DNA from: Halosolutus halophilus | GTDB taxonomy: Archaea > Halobacteriota > Halobacteria > Halobacteriales > Natrialbaceae | Assembly: GCF_022869805.1 (NCBI RefSeq) | Contig: NZ_CP094974.1 | Span: 3,658,001-3,722,000 of the forward strand | DNA: 64,000 bases | Reading direction: 5' to 3' | In this document: positions 36,078-47,496 of the stretch, piece by piece | Layout: each line of letters opens with the position of its first letter | How positions within the stretch are numbered: the first letter of the stretch is position 1 | Program-made: the position numbers and the translations under genes | The notes under the pieces: generated by a model | What the model saw: only the letters and a program-made list of their open reading frames with translations | The model's database searches: none | Told to the model about the DNA's origin: nothing

Positions 36078-36631
36078 ATGGCATCGCACGAAGTCCAGCT
36101 AGAAAGTACGATTGGGGGTTCACTGCAAGCGGTCGCCTACACACGCTGAGTGTCTGGTTCATCTTCGCGCTTCGATTGATGATGGGGCTGGCGTTCTTCC
36201 AGAGTGGCCTCGACAAGGTTCTCTCTGGAGATTTCAGTGCTGGCGGCTATCTAACGGGGGCAGTCCCAAACAACGGAAGTCCACTCGCAGATCTGTTCGT
36301 GGCGATGGGAAACACGCCGTGGTTCGTTGATTTCGTGAACATCACCGTTCCGTGGGGCGAAGTGCTCATCGGACTTGGCCTCCTATTCGGCGTACTCACT
36401 CGCCTCGCCGCGTTCTGGGGAGCGTTCATGATGCTCATGTTCTACTTCGGGAACTGGGACGTAGCACACGGCTATATCAACGGCGATTTCGCGTACATGC
36501 TCGTGTTCCTCTCTGTCGCCGCGTTCGGGGCAGGGCGGATACTTGGTCTCGATGCGTACATCGAACAGTACGAGATTGGTGGCGTTCCGCTGATCGAACG
36601 GTATCCCTGGGCACGATATCTACTCGGCTAA
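36078..36631 (+). pseudogene. DoxX-family membrane protein with a 2-bp frameshift
   Basis: The first frame starts at the ATG at 36078 (MASHEVQLESTIGGSLQAVA) and hits TGA after TR. The rest is in another frame (LSVWFIFALRLMMGLAFFQS ... to 36631), containing four helices and the DoxX core. The join lies in GCCTACACACGCTG: removing one AC gives AYTLSVWF in a single frame. Thus an AC dinucleotide slip likely broke the gene, unless translation restarts at the ATG at 36176 (151 residues). DoxX/DoxD proteins belong to thiosulfate:quinone oxidoreductase-type membrane complexes. Confidence 0.75.
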
Positions 36632-36687
36632 TTTCCAGTATCTCGAGACTCACCTAGGAGAACAAACTCATTATACATACGGTGGGC

Positions 36688-37134
36688 TTACATCCCTGTC
36701 TCCGAGCTAGAGCGATTCGTCATGATGATCCCGCTGATCAACATCAGGACTGCGAGCGCGACCATCCCGAGGTCCCAACCCATCCCGGCAGTCATCGACG
36801 AGCCCATGCTACCGCTCATCCCGCCGTTCATACCGGACCCCATCCCACCACCCATTCCCCAGTTCATACTCCCGGTAACGCCGACCAATGTCTGATTGAG
36901 CAACATCACGAGCGAATACCCGATCATCAGTAGCCCGCTCGCGTTGCCAAGCCGATCGGCGTAGGGAGTCAGCAGAGCGACGCCGTGGACGACCACGATG
37001 GCGCCTAGGAGTGCCATGAGTAGCCCGCTGTTCGAGTTCATCATGCCGCTACCGCCGGTCGCCGAGATCAGCGAGTAAACGCCCGAGACGAGGGCGATCG
37101 ATGCACCGTACTGTCGGGTCGTCGAGCCGTTCAT
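36688..37134 (-). CDS. Membrane protein with Gly/Met-rich loop, coupled to CopA
   Basis: 148 residues, about four helices. Between helices 3 and 4 is a Gly/Met/Ser-rich loop ([20 protein letters not shown]), again a possible Cu(I) binding strip. Its ATG overlaps the CopA stop by 4 bases (37131-37134), so it is translated with the copper exporter. Function unknown. Confidence 0.8.
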   Translation of the reverse strand: MNGSTTRQYGASIALVSGVYSLISATGGSGMMNSNSGLLMALLGAIVVVHGVALLTPYADRLGNASGLLMIGYSLVMLLNQTLVGVTGSMNWGMGGGMGSGMNGGMSGSMGSSMTAGMGWDLGMVALAVLMLISGIIMTNRSSSETGM

Positions 37135-39761
37135 CGGAGCCTCCCGAGCAGCTCGTAGTCGTCGTCGGGCGAGTACCGGCGGAACAGCAGGCTGTTCGTC
37201 AGCACCGACACACTCGAGAAGGCCATCGCACCGGCCGCGAGCACGGGCTGGAGCAGTCCGAGTGAAGCCAACGGGATCATCGCCGTATTATAACCAAGCG
37301 CCCACACGAGGTTCTGCTTGATCTTCTGGAGTGTCGCGTCCGAGATGCGGATGGCCTTCACCACGTCGAGCGGGTCGTCGCGCATCAGCGTCACGTCCGC
37401 CGCCTCGATGGCGACGTCCGTCCCGCTCCCGATGGCGGTCCCGACGTAGGCGACCGCGAGCGCGGGCGCGTCGTTGACGCCGTCGCCCACCATCATCGCC
37501 TTGCGACCTTCGTCCTGAATGGCCTCGACGGCGTCGGATTTGTCCTCGGGGAGCACCTCCGCGCGGACGTTCTCGGGGTCGATGCCGACCTGTTCGGCGA
37601 CGGCGCGGGCGGTCCGTTCGTTGTCACCGGTGATCATCATCACGTCGACACCGCGCTCCTGCAGTTGGCTCACGGCCTCGGTCGCACTTTCTTTGATCGT
37701 GTCAGCATCAGCGACCACACCGACGAGTTCGCCCTCGTCCGTGCCAGCGGGCACGCGGGCGACGAGCATCGCCGTCTTCCCCTCGTTCTCGAGACGCTCC
37801 ATCGTCTCCTGGGCGGGTGCAGGATTGATCCCGTTGTCGCGGAGGAGCTTTCGGTTACCGACCAGCACCTCACTGTCGCCGACAGTTGCGCGGATGCCAT
37901 GGCCGGGAACGTTCTCGAAGCCGTCTGGTTCAGTCACGTCGATACCGCGGGATTCAGCTCCGTCGACGATGGCCCGCGCGAGCGGGTGCTCGCTTCCACT
38001 TTCGGCCGTCGCTGCGAACCGGAGAACGTCGTCCTCACTAAGACGATCGCGTGCGGTTAGTTGGCCGCCATCGGTAGCGGTGTCGCCGCCGTCTGTGAGA
38101 GGCTGTCCGTCGCCATCGAAGACGACGACGTCAGTCAGCTCCATTTCACCTTTGGTGAGCGTCCCAGTCTTGTCAAAGACGACCGTGTCGACGTCTTTCG
38201 CCCGTTCGAGGATGTCACCGCCCTTGAACAGGACGCCGTTCTGGGCACCGATCGTCGTCCCAACCATCGTTGCAGCAGGCGTTGCTAACCCCAGCGCACA
38301 GGGACAGGCGATCAACACGGACGATGCGAAGACGATAAGCGCGAACTCGAAGACTGAGACAGTGCCCCCAGCCACGGCTGGTCCGCCAGCAACCGCTCCC
38401 CAGAGCGGGAGCCAGTCGACGAATCCGGCGAGTGCTTCGGGGAAGAGGAACCACACAGTGCCCCATAGTAACGCGTTCGCGATGACTGCTGGGACGAAGT
38501 ACGCCGAGATGCGGTCGGCGAGGTTCTGGATGTCTGGCTGGCGGGACTGGGCCTCCTTGACCGTCTGAACGATCTGCTGGAGGGCGGTGTCCTTTCCGAC
38601 CTTCGTCGCCTCGACGACGAGCACACCGTTCTCGTTGATGGTGGACCCGACGACCTCGTCGCCCTCGCCTTTCTCGACGGGGACCGACTCGCCGGTGACC
38701 ATCGACTCGTCAACAGCACTCTGCCCATCGATGACGACGCCGTCGGTCGGAATCTGCTCGCCGGGACGGACCTTCATGCGATCGCCGACGGTGACATCTT
38801 CGAGTGGCACTTCCACTTCGGTACCGTCCTCGTCGACGAGGGTGGCTGTCTCGGCCTCCATTTCGAGGAGCTTCCGAAGGGCGTCACCTGCCTGCCCTTT
38901 CGAGCGGGCTTCGAGGTAGTTCCCAAGGGTGATGAACACCAGGATCAACGCGGCAGTATCGAAGTACAAGCTCCCCGCGATCAATCCGGCCAGTACTGCA
39001 ACGGAGTAGAAATACGCAGTGGACGAACCCAGTGCGATGAGAACGTCCATGTTGGCGCGCCTGTTGTTGACCAGCGCGTTGTACGAGTTCTTGTAGAACG
39101 GCCAGCCGAGCACAGCCTGAACGGGTGTCGCTAGCAGGAACTCGACCCACCCGAATTCGACGCCGAAGACCGTCTCCGGGAGAATTCCCCCGCCGAGCAG
39201 AAACTTCTCTGCGAGGAAAAACAGCATCGGGGCAGACAGCGCGGCTCCGAACAGCGTCAGTCGAAGCTGTTTTCGAATCTCACCCTGTCGTGCAGCGTCA
39301 CGAGCATCTTCACCCGATTCACCGCTGTCGCTGTCTTCACGGACCGGCGAGTACCCAGCGTCCTCGATAGCGTCGTAGAGCGCGTCGAGTGATGTGTCCG
39401 CAGGGTTGTACCTGACCTGCGCTTCGTCGGTGGCGAAGTTTGCCTCGGCCGCGATAACACCCGGCGTGTTCTCGAGTGCGGTCTCGTTCGTCTGCACACA
39501 GTTGGCACAGGTCATATCGGAGATGCCTATGGTCACCGTGTCAGACACCGCACCGTAGCCGGCGTCCTCGATCGTCTCGTAGATCTCTGCAAGCGATACC
39601 TCGTCAGGGTCGTACTCGACGGAGCCCTCGTCCGTGGCGAAATTGGCGTTCGCCTCGACGACGCCGTCGAGTGACTCCAGGGCGTCGCCAACTGTCCCCG
39701 AGCAGTTGGCACAGGTCATCCCTGTGATGTCGAGATGTGCGGTACGTGTTTCCATTGTCAT
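37131..39761 (-). CDS. copA: Copper-exporting P1B-type ATPase with two HMA domains
   Basis: 876 residues. Two N-terminal heavy-metal domains ([12 protein letters not shown] and [12 protein letters not shown]), eight-helix core with CPC metal site ([12 protein letters not shown]), phosphorylation site [20 protein letters not shown] (the HP motif) and [10 protein letters not shown]. The CPC with two CxxC domains marks a P1B-1 Cu(I) exporter. Divergently located from the Lrp-TRASH gene cluster; the downstream membrane gene is coupled to it. Confidence 0.96.
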   Translation of the reverse strand: MTMETRTAHLDITGMTCANCSGTVGDALESLDGVVEANANFATDEGSVEYDPDEVSLAEIYETIEDAGYGAVSDTVTIGISDMTCANCVQTNETALENTPGVIAAEANFATDEAQVRYNPADTSLDALYDAIEDAGYSPVREDSDSGESGEDARDAARQGEIRKQLRLTLFGAALSAPMLFFLAEKFLLGGGILPETVFGVEFGWVEFLLATPVQAVLGWPFYKNSYNALVNNRRANMDVLIALGSSTAYFYSVAVLAGLIAGSLYFDTAALILVFITLGNYLEARSKGQAGDALRKLLEMEAETATLVDEDGTEVEVPLEDVTVGDRMKVRPGEQIPTDGVVIDGQSAVDESMVTGESVPVEKGEGDEVVGSTINENGVLVVEATKVGKDTALQQIVQTVKEAQSRQPDIQNLADRISAYFVPAVIANALLWGTVWFLFPEALAGFVDWLPLWGAVAGGPAVAGGTVSVFEFALIVFASSVLIACPCALGLATPAATMVGTTIGAQNGVLFKGGDILERAKDVDTVVFDKTGTLTKGEMELTDVVVFDGDGQPLTDGGDTATDGGQLTARDRLSEDDVLRFAATAESGSEHPLARAIVDGAESRGIDVTEPDGFENVPGHGIRATVGDSEVLVGNRKLLRDNGINPAPAQETMERLENEGKTAMLVARVPAGTDEGELVGVVADADTIKESATEAVSQLQERGVDVMMITGDNERTARAVAEQVGIDPENVRAEVLPEDKSDAVEAIQDEGRKAMMVGDGVNDAPALAVAYVGTAIGSGTDVAIEAADVTLMRDDPLDVVKAIRISDATLQKIKQNLVWALGYNTAMIPLASLGLLQPVLAAGAMAFSSVSVLTNSLLFRRYSPDDDYELLGRLR

Positions 39762-39851
39762 ACTAGAGGGGCTACTCCGTTAGGTGAGTTTCTGCTTGGA
39801 TAGTGAGGGTAATCAACGGCGTTTACTTTCGGTTCCAAACCGAAGTCAGCG

Positions 39852-40442
39852 CTACACGCCCTCTTCGAGACGCTGGTGTCGATCTTCGAATCGACTCTGA
39901 CACGATGGACAACAGAAATGATAGAGTTCTCCGCCAATACGACTCGTCTCCCCCTCGGAATCCACAGTATTACTGCACTCGGCACACGTGAGTGCGAACT
40001 CGACGCCGTCGATCGATGGCGTCCACTCGACTTCGTCGACTAACGTGACTGTGTAATCAACCGAGTCAGCACCATCGAGAAGCGTGTTCACCCACGCCCG
40101 GACGTTCTGTGCTTCTGCACGTCCATAGAACCAGAGGTCACCCTCCGACGTAATGAACACGTGTTCGACGGCGTCGTCGTTTCTGACCCGCTCACGAACC
40201 GCGTCGAACGACTCAGATGAGATATCTAGTTGGACAAGTACCGGCACACCAGCTCTGAGTTGGCTACGGTCGACATCGATAGTGAAGTGGTTGATGACCC
40301 CGGTCTCTTGGAGTCGTGTGACGCGATCTGAGACGGCTGGCCCCGAGAGGCCAACTTCCCCGCCGATCGCGCTGAACGGGCGACGGGCGTTCTCGGCTAA
40401 CAGCGAGAGAATCTCCATGTCGGTTTCGTCCAAGTCCCGCAT
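39852..40442 (-). CDS. Lrp/AsnC regulator with C-terminal TRASH metal domain
   Basis: 196 residues from the ATG at 40442. N-terminal AsnC winged helix (DETDMEILSLLAENARRPFS, AVSDRVTRLQETGVI), central effector domain, and a C-terminal TRASH zinc or copper finger (CAECSNTVDSEG ... YHFCCPSCQSRFED). Archaeal Lrp-TRASH proteins are copper-responsive regulators of CopA/CopZ genes. It lies immediately upstream of copA on the same strand and next to the divergent copper chaperone gene, consistent with regulating both. Confidence 0.92.
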   Translation of the reverse strand: MRDLDETDMEILSLLAENARRPFSAIGGEVGLSGPAVSDRVTRLQETGVINHFTIDVDRSQLRAGVPVLVQLDISSESFDAVRERVRNDDAVEHVFITSEGDLWFYGRAEAQNVRAWVNTLLDGADSVDYTVTLVDEVEWTPSIDGVEFALTCAECSNTVDSEGETSRIGGELYHFCCPSCQSRFEDRHQRLEEGV

Positions 40443-40575
40443 ACGAGGCGATAGGGACCCAGGATACAATACGATTCCCCAGCAGACACTTTGGAATGCG
40501 TCGTTTCACGGCCGTTCGAACAGCAGTATCGAAGCAGCAAACGACAAAGAGGAGCCGTCCGTATCTCTCACTGGA

Positions 40576-40773
40576 ATGAGTCAAACGATCACCGTCGAGG
40601 GAATGACCTGCGGCCATTGTGAACAGACAGTCGAAGAGGCACTTCAAGACGTGTCTGGTGTGACTGACGTCACTGCCGATCGTGAGGCCGAACAGGCGAG
40701 CGTCGATGGTGACGCCGACGTCACGGCCCTCGTGCAAGCCGTCGAAGACGCTGGATACACAGCCCACGCCTGA
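40576..40773 (+). CDS. copZ: Copper chaperone (HMA domain)
   Basis: 65 residues, a single ferredoxin-like HMA domain with the Cu-binding GMTCGHCEQTVEEAL loop. Likely hands Cu(I) to the P-type ATPases. Divergent from the Lrp-TRASH regulator by 133 bases, which should hold shared operators. Confidence 0.95.
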   Translation: MSQTITVEGMTCGHCEQTVEEALQDVSGVTDVTADREAEQASVDGDADVTALVQAVEDAGYTAHA

Positions 40774-40869
40774 GAGCACCCAGAACGTTCGCGGACGACC
40801 GCCCCGTCGTTCTCTTCCAAGTCCGCCTGCCCTGATCGTCCCGCGCAGTATCAGGCCCCGGACAGAATA

Positions 40870-43224
40870 ATGTGGAATGGCACCAACACCCAACCCATGA
40901 TCAACCATCTAGACCACGTGCGTACACGGGACGCTTCGTCGGAAACTGATTCCGAGGGACCCGTCTACTGCTGCCGTATTTGCCAGTTAGAAGCAGATGG
41001 AGGGAGGCGAGCGACAGATCCCTCATCCACCACGGAGCCTCCCCACTCCTCCGAGCACACGAACCACGACCGGACGGGCGAGACTACCACGGAACCCGGA
41101 AGCACCGACGAACACGCACACCACGATCCCGAAGCCGAGCCCGGACACAGCCACGCCCATACTGGAGAGGGCGAACACGATCACGACGCACACGACCAAG
41201 GTGCGGACGTCCACGAGGGAGGGCACGAAGATCACGCCGCTCATACGGATCACACGGGCCACGAGCAGATGTTCCGACGACGGTTCTGGGTATCGCTCGT
41301 GCTCTCGGTGCCGGTCATCTTCTTCAGCGAGTTCATTCAGGATGTCTTCGGCTACACGGCGCCGTCGTTCTCTGGAAGCGTCTGGATCACACCCGTCCTC
41401 TCAGTCGTGATCTTCGCGTACGGTGGCGTGCCGTTCCTCTCGATGGCCCGAACGGAACTCGAGAACCGTGAGCCAGGGATGATGATGCTGATCTCGCTGG
41501 CGATCACCGTCGCGTTCGTCTACTCGATCGCGAGCCTGTTTCTCGAGGGGACGACGCCGTTCTTCTGGGAACTGGTCACGCTGATCGACATCATGCTGCT
41601 GGGCCACTGGATGGAGATGCGGTCGGTCCGACAGGCCTCCGGTGCGCTCGACGAACTGGCGAAGCTCATGCCCGACACCGCCGAGCGCGTCACCGAGAGT
41701 GGGGATACCGAGGAAGTGCCAGTCTCCGAACTCTCCGAGGACGACGTCGTACTCGTTCGTCCCGGTGCTTCGGTTCCCGCCGACGGCGAGGTCGCCGAGG
41801 GCGAGTCGTCCGTCGACGAATCGATGATCACCGGCGAGTCCAGGTCCGTGGGCAAGGAACCCGGCTCGGAAGTGGTCGCCGGGACGGTCAACCAGGACGG
41901 GAGCCTCCGCATCAGAATCACGAAGACGGGCGAGGAGACGACGTTGGCGGGCATCATGCGGCTCGTTGATGAAGCCCAGCAGTCCAAATCCCGCACGCAG
42001 CTCCTGGCGGACCGCGCAGCAGGGTGGCTGTTCTACATCGCACTCGCCGTTGCGGGCATTACGGCCGTCGCGTGGATCGTCGCAGTCGGGTTCAACATCG
42101 GTGTTCTCGAACGCGTGGTCACGGTTCTCGTCATCGCATGTCCCCACGCACTCGGCCTGGCCGTCCCGCTCGTTGTCGCAATCAACACCTCGACCGCTGC
42201 CCAGAACGGGATGCTCATCCGCGACCGCATAGCTATGGAGGAATCCCGGAACCTCGATACGGTGATGTTCGACAAGACGGGCACGCTCACGAAGGGCGAA
42301 CAGGGCGTCGTCGGCGTCGAGACGGCAGGCGACTGGAGTGAAGAGCGCGTGTTCGAAATCGCCGCTGGTGTCGAGGGCGACTCCGAACACATGATTGCTC
42401 GCGCCATCCGGGATGCTGCCGAGGAACGGGAGGTGCAGCGAGCGAGCGTCTCGAACTTCGAGAACCTTCGCGGTCTCGGTGTCAGAGCCACCGTCGACGG
42501 CGAGACGGTTCATCTGGGTGGCCCCAACCTGATCGAGAAACTCGGCATCGAACGACCCGACGATATCGCTGCCTTCGCTGAGGAAGCCGGCTCGAACGCA
42601 CAGACGGTCATCTACCTGGTCCACGATGAATCCGAGATCGCCGCAGCGTTCGCGCTGGCGGACGTCATTCGGGAAGCAAGCCGGCAGGCTATCGAGGCGC
42701 TGCACGGGATGGGAATCGAAGTGGCAATGCTCACCGGCGACAGCGAGGATGTCGCGAGGGCTGTGTCCGAGGAACTCGGTATTGACCAGTACTTCGCGGA
42801 GGTGCTGCCCGAGGAGAAGGACACGAAGGTTGAACGGCTCCAGTCGGAAGGGAAATTCGTTGCGATGGTCGGCGACGGTGTCAACGACGCGCCGGCGCTC
42901 ACGAGAGCTGACGTCGGTATCGCCATCGGATCGGGGACCGACGTCGCCATCGAATCGGGCGATATCATCCTCGTCGACAACAATCCGGTGGACGTGGTGC
43001 GGCTCATCCGACTGTCGAAGGCGAGCTACCGGAAGATGCAAGAAAATCTTGTCTGGGCGACCGGCTACAACGTGTTCGCGCTCCCGCTTGCGGCGGGGAT
43101 TCTCGCGCCCATTGGAATCCTCCTGTCGCCGGCGATCGGCGCGGTGTTTATGTCCCTGTCGACGATCATCGTCGCGATTAACGCCCGTAGACTAGGGAAT
43201 GTAGATCTCTCGGTACCTGCGTAA
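40870..43224 (+). CDS. copB: CopB-type P1B ATPase with His-rich N-terminus
   Basis: 784 residues. The N-terminus has a Cys cluster (YCCRICQLE) and then a ~70-residue His/Asp/Glu-rich strip ([20 protein letters not shown]). The membrane metal site is CPH ([12 protein letters not shown]), the P1B-3 signature for Cu(II)/Cu(I) or Ag export; catalytic [12 protein letters not shown] and [14 protein letters not shown] are intact. No HMA domains. Complements CopA in the same cluster. Confidence 0.94.
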   Translation: MWNGTNTQPMINHLDHVRTRDASSETDSEGPVYCCRICQLEADGGRRATDPSSTTEPPHSSEHTNHDRTGETTTEPGSTDEHAHHDPEAEPGHSHAHTGEGEHDHDAHDQGADVHEGGHEDHAAHTDHTGHEQMFRRRFWVSLVLSVPVIFFSEFIQDVFGYTAPSFSGSVWITPVLSVVIFAYGGVPFLSMARTELENREPGMMMLISLAITVAFVYSIASLFLEGTTPFFWELVTLIDIMLLGHWMEMRSVRQASGALDELAKLMPDTAERVTESGDTEEVPVSELSEDDVVLVRPGASVPADGEVAEGESSVDESMITGESRSVGKEPGSEVVAGTVNQDGSLRIRITKTGEETTLAGIMRLVDEAQQSKSRTQLLADRAAGWLFYIALAVAGITAVAWIVAVGFNIGVLERVVTVLVIACPHALGLAVPLVVAINTSTAAQNGMLIRDRIAMEESRNLDTVMFDKTGTLTKGEQGVVGVETAGDWSEERVFEIAAGVEGDSEHMIARAIRDAAEEREVQRASVSNFENLRGLGVRATVDGETVHLGGPNLIEKLGIERPDDIAAFAEEAGSNAQTVIYLVHDESEIAAAFALADVIREASRQAIEALHGMGIEVAMLTGDSEDVARAVSEELGIDQYFAEVLPEEKDTKVERLQSEGKFVAMVGDGVNDAPALTRADVGIAIGSGTDVAIESGDIILVDNNPVDVVRLIRLSKASYRKMQENLVWATGYNVFALPLAAGILAPIGILLSPAIGAVFMSLSTIIVAINARRLGNVDLSVPA

Positions 43225-43239
43225 CCCACAATCTCACCC

Positions 43240-43857
43240 ATGCCCGTCATCAAGACATCGCTGTTTGGCCTTGGACTCCTGTCCGTAGGGATACTGCTCG
43301 GTGGGCTTCTCGTGAGTATCCGGAGCCAGTCAGGCCGGTTCTGGCCCCACGGCACCCGCAACTGGACGTTCTGGCTCGGCTGGACAGCATGGATCGTCTA
43401 CGTTGGAAGTCTGTTCGGAGTGGCGTACCTCGACTGGTGGAGCTGGTACCGTCCCTCGACGCTCCTCCAGATTGCCAGTCTACTGTTGCTCTTGGCTGGC
43501 GCGCTGGTCTCTCTCTGGGCGGTGTGGCGGCTCGGATTCCGCGAGAGTGCCGGTCTCGAAGGGCAGTTAAACACTGATGGACCGTATCGGTATTCTCGGA
43601 ATCCGCAGTACGTCAGCTACGTCACGATGCTCATCGGTGGAGCGATTATCGCTGGATCTTGGATGACAGCGGTTCTGGTCTTACTCGGGATCGCCTGGTT
43701 CCTGCTGGCGCCGCTCTCGGAGGAACCGTGGCTCCGAGACCAGTACGGAGAGGCGTACGAGGCGTACCGCGAGTCGGTTCCTCGATTCATCGGCCGTCCG
43801 AGCCAGCGGCCCGTACAACAGGAACACACCAACGCCTCACGGAGAGATGACCCATGA
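43240..43857 (+). CDS. Isoprenylcysteine-methyltransferase-like membrane protein
   Basis: 205 residues with about five helices. The ICMT/PEMT-family C-terminal SAM-binding pattern is present: GPYRYSRNPQYVSYVTMLIG and EEPWLRDQYGEAYEAYRESV-type helix with RF. Membrane methyltransferases of this kind often sit next to copper ATPases; substrate unknown. Starts 15 bases after copB; its end overlaps the following AspA relic by 4 bases. Confidence 0.82.
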   Translation: MPVIKTSLFGLGLLSVGILLGGLLVSIRSQSGRFWPHGTRNWTFWLGWTAWIVYVGSLFGVAYLDWWSWYRPSTLLQIASLLLLLAGALVSLWAVWRLGFRESAGLEGQLNTDGPYRYSRNPQYVSYVTMLIGGAIIAGSWMTAVLVLLGIAWFLLAPLSEEPWLRDQYGEAYEAYRESVPRFIGRPSQRPVQQEHTNASRRDDP

Positions 43858-44226
43858 CTGACGACACCCACCAATCGCTCGAAGTTGGGGACCAGACGGT
43901 CTCTCCGGGCGAGAAGACGCAGTTCAGGTACGCCGTCGGAACGACGATCCGCTCGAGATTCCGGTCACAGTCATCAACGGTGAGCAAGCGGGACCGACAG
44001 TCTTTCTGACTGCTACGGTACACGGCGACGAACTCAACGGCATCAAAATCATTCAGGAGGTCGCGGACCACTATGAACCCGATGACATCCACGGAGCGCT
44101 TGTCTGTTTGCACGTACTGAACGTGCCCGGTTTTCTCGCCCAGCAGCGCTACATCCCGATCTACCATGAGGACCTCAATCGCTCATTCCCCGGCACTCCA
44201 CGGAGTACGACAGCGAAACGGCTCGC
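43854..44226 (+). pseudogene. Truncated, frameshifted AspA/AstE-type zinc deacylase
   Basis: The frame opens with MTDDTHQSLEVGDQTVSPGE, then shifts near 43930. In the new frame it reads DPLEIPVTVINGEQAGPTVF, ATVHGDELNGIKII (the H-x2-E zinc site) and IYHEDLNRSFPG, the succinylglutamate desuccinylase/aspartoacylase pattern. Similarity stops at about 44226, so the C-terminal half with the last His is missing. The 200 bases after it hold no gene. Confidence 0.8.
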
Positions 44227-44429
44227 GAACGAGAGCTATCTGCGCCGAAAATATTCTACGATTAAATCATTCGCAGTTTACGCTGTGTATCTTGCACGAG
44301 GTTACGAACACCCTCTCCAACTGGTAGGAATGCGGCGATCAACAAGCACGCTCAGTCTACTATAACATTCCTCGAATCGCGGGAAAATCAAACCGCTGTG
44401 ATTAGTTCTATGACACCCTCGGTGAGCGG

Positions 44430-46094
44430 CTATTCGGGGAGTGTCTTAGTTTCGCTGAAGTCCTGAAACAGGTGAAGCGTGATCTGCTTACTCTGGATAT
44501 CGCGTTCCGCTATCCGTTGTCGTAGTCCTTTTTTGACGATCTCGGTTCGACAGACGATCCAGACAGCAACATCGTTCTCCAGGTGTTTTTCCACGTGCTC
44601 CAGTTCCCGTGGATTGTTTTCCATCGCGACCTCGACTGCCAGGTCTGTGTTTCCCATGCTGACGTAGACATCCGCATCATCACCTTCGAGGTCGGCCGTC
44701 CAGCCTGCTTCTTCGAACCGCTCTTTGATTCGGTGTTGCCAGTACCGATGAACGATACCGCCTCGGCCCTCAAATCCGGGGTCGACGTCGAGATTGTTCT
44801 CGACGTACTCCCGTCCTTGCTGGGTGAGCTCCAGTAACTTCCGCTGATCCCCACCTTTGACCTTTCTCTCGATGACGAGGCCGTGATCGACGAGCTCGTT
44901 CTTCAACTTGTTTCCCTTGTAGCGGCTCGGGAACTGCTGGTATCGCTCGAGCAACGGTTTGAACGGGTGATCGACCACGTCTTCGAGGAGGAGTTCAGCG
45001 TCTCTGGACACCCCCTCATCACCGTGATCGTTGCTGGACTCCGACCTGGTCCGATCACCTGTCCGTCCACCACTGAGCATGTGATCTAACCGGGGTGCAA
45101 TTTCACACGGTTCGTGTGAGAGTTGCTGCCACGCTTCGCGTTGGTGCTTCTCCAGGTCCTGATCGGAGATCGTCTTCTCCACATTGTAGTTCCGGAGGTG
45201 TACTGGAACCGGATCTCTATTCCCGACCTGAACGATCGCCTCTCCCACACCGAGTCGTTGTGCGAATTCTTGCTGGCGGTCGGACAGCGCCATCGAGTCC
45301 GCGATCGCACGAAACTGTTTCTGGTCGCCAGTCGGCAGCAACACCTTGGTATCGGTGTTGGCCTTGATCGAGTCGGTGAGTTTCGACGCTTCCTGATCCG
45401 CGACGACGAGCCCTTCACCGAATTCCCGCATCTTCGCGGTCAGTTGATCGATTTCAGGGATCCCCGCGGCATCCTGGCGTTCTTTGTAAATGGAGAACAC
45501 CTGCTTTCCCTCGTCGAGAAAAAAGACGTGTTCGAGGCCAGTGTCTCGCTGGTTCTGAGCCAAACGGTACTCGTAGACGGACGCGAAGAGGATTTCCATC
45601 AAGAAGTTCTGGAGGTCTCGGCTGAGGCCGTCGAACTCGAACACGATGTTCTGTTCGAGCAACGTGTCCAGGGCAGGACCGTGGCTGCAGTCGAAGACAG
45701 TTCCGGCAACGAGGTTCATCGCGTCCAATCGGTTGAGGACGGTGTCGCGATAGTTCGACGTCTTCCGGACGTAATTGATGTTCTCGTCCCATATCAGGAG
45801 TTCGAGTTCGTGGAGGCTCGGGTACGGTGGCGACCGATCGTTGAACAGGTCGTAGAGCTTGTAGAGCGTGACCACGTGTTTCATCAGGTAGTTCTTGGAA
45901 CCGGACAGCAGCGCCGTCGCGTGGCCGAAGATTTCGGCGAAGACCTGTCGTTCTACCCGTGGATGATCCTGTGTTCGGCGCACAAGGAGCTGTTCCGATG
46001 CCGAGACTCGGGTATCTGTGGGAAGAGGGTGGTTCGGATGGAGTAACCCAAGCGGGCTACCTGTTTCCTCCCCACCGCTGTTGGCAGTAACTGG
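44430..46094 (-). pseudogene. N-terminally truncated conjugation-type ATPase (VirB4/HerA-like)
   Basis: An open frame of ~555 codons with no N-terminal Walker A. The C-terminal motor part remains: LEHVFFLDEGKQVFSIYKER (Walker B), GEGLVVADQEASKL (sensor-like), followed by a winged-helix and restriction-like segment (YVSMGNTDLAVEVAMEN). The frame is open upstream of the first GTG (45983) to a stop at 46095. Haloarchaeal plasmids encode such large ATPases for DNA transfer. It may be expressed but could not hydrolyse ATP. Confidence 0.7.
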
Positions 46095-46134
46095 CTAGGA
46101 GTCTCGCACGCTGTAACCGGCTCGTGTAGATCGG

Positions 46135-46926
46135 TCAGGCGTCGACCTCGTGGACGTCCAGAAGCTCACGGATGGACTCGGTTTCGCCCTCCCAGTATTC
46201 CTCCGTTTGAGGATCGTCGGATTCGAGCAACTGGGTTGCACGGCTCGTGACCGCATTCTCACCGAGAATCTCTGGGTGTGGGATGCCGTCTCCGTACTTG
46301 AGGAGTCCGGCCGCTTGTTCGTAGGCGTCGTCGAGGGCATACTTAGGGATGGCTTCCTCGGTCAGATGGGTGAGTGCGTAGCTCGCAGCGTTGTACGTCT
46401 CGTACAGGGTTGGCGCATCAGTGTCTTCGACTTCCTCGTGGAGTGCGGTCAGGAGATCCGGGGTTGGGTTCTCGAGTGGCTCGTCGATCCCGAGATCGTA
46501 GAGCACGAGCAATGCCTCGTCCAGGTTCATGAGTTCGCGTTCCTGGGCCTCTTCCAGGCGTTGTTCGACCGTGTCGACACCGTCCACCATCGAGTCGACG
46601 GCGTGGTACGCCAACTGTGGTTGGAACGGGTCGCCGTGGGTCTGCTCAAAGCTGTGTTCGGCGACGAACGCGGTCATCCCGTTGCTACAGACGAGGCGTT
46701 CGGCCCCGATATCGTACTTGACGCCGTGGTATCCCGAGTGACCGGATCGAGCGTGGAGCTGTAACTCGATCCGGTCGCCGTCCCGTGGCTCGATCGATTG
46801 CTCCAGACCAATTTTGGCGCTCATCCTGTGCCGTGTCTCGGAAAGTGAAACGTGACCCTCTGGATCGAAATCGTGTTGCTCGACGCCGTGGCCGATCGCC
46901 TCGAGGATGTCGCAGTACTGAATCAC
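46135..46926 (-). CDS. DUF932-like plasmid protein, probably N-terminally truncated
   Basis: At least 263 residues with the DUF932-type core (LQLHARSGHSGYHGVKYDIG, AERLVCSNGMTAF) and a helical C-terminus. The frame stays open upstream of the GTG at 46926 into GC-rich sequence (to ~47.2 kb), including EFYNVIQYCDILEAIG, so the true start is lost or unclear. Typical of plasmids and viruses; function unknown. Lies beside the conjugation ATPase relic. Confidence 0.6.
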   Translation of the reverse strand: MIQYCDILEAIGHGVEQHDFDPEGHVSLSETRHRMSAKIGLEQSIEPRDGDRIELQLHARSGHSGYHGVKYDIGAERLVCSNGMTAFVAEHSFEQTHGDPFQPQLAYHAVDSMVDGVDTVEQRLEEAQERELMNLDEALLVLYDLGIDEPLENPTPDLLTALHEEVEDTDAPTLYETYNAASYALTHLTEEAIPKYALDDAYEQAAGLLKYGDGIPHPEILGENAVTSRATQLLESDDPQTEEYWEGETESIRELLDVHEVDA

Positions 46927-47309
46927 GTTGTAGAACTCGTCGTTGCTGGAGACCTCACCCGCGAGTTGTGGATCGCTTTCATCAGTCCAGAGGCTATCAC
47001 GCCACGGAACCGTCTCCCACTCCGCGAGCTCCCGGCGGATCGCGTGGACAGCCTCGTCGTGACGGCGATCGAACGGGCCGGATTGGTACGCGAGCAGCGC
47101 GGACGCCGTCGCCGCGCGGAAGGCGACCCTGCTGGTCGGCCGTAACGGTGCCGCCGAGGCCCGGCCCCACCGTGTGGTGACGGCGGCACCCGGCCGCTCA
47201 CCGCCTCCACCGATCGCGGCGCCGTCACTGCGCTGACGGCACGGTCGCGCCCCAGTTCGAGAGCGGGGCGGATTGCTCAGGTCAGGTGAATAACGCTGCG
47301 GATTGCAAG

Positions 47310-47385
47310 CTATCCAATCTCCGTCAAGAACAGCGTGCTGAATACAGAGGATGTATTCAGCAAATGGTCATCGTTTGTTCCAGTA
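47310..47385 (+). repeat. Hairpin-repeat family, copy R1 (3' half)
   Basis: CCGTCAAGAACAGCGTGCTG, then AATACAGAGGATGTATTCAGC and a TCGTTTGTT tract, matching the 3' half of the family. The 5' half is diverged. It is the leftmost copy of the 47-55 kb array. The remaining sequence between 47180 and 47497 has no gene. Confidence 0.7.
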
Positions 47386-47496
47386 GGTCAGTAACAAAAC
47401 AGCCGCAACGTAGGAGTGCGAATGTAGCAGATGTCTCTGATAATATTATGTCGTAAGATACGAGATAAGAGACGGGAATTTCGTCGGTATGGTCCA

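Noticed and set aside
46923-47228. A 101-codon minus-strand frame
   Set aside because: Arg/Pro/Ser-rich composition; it competes with the frame continuing the DUF932-like protein. Not supported.
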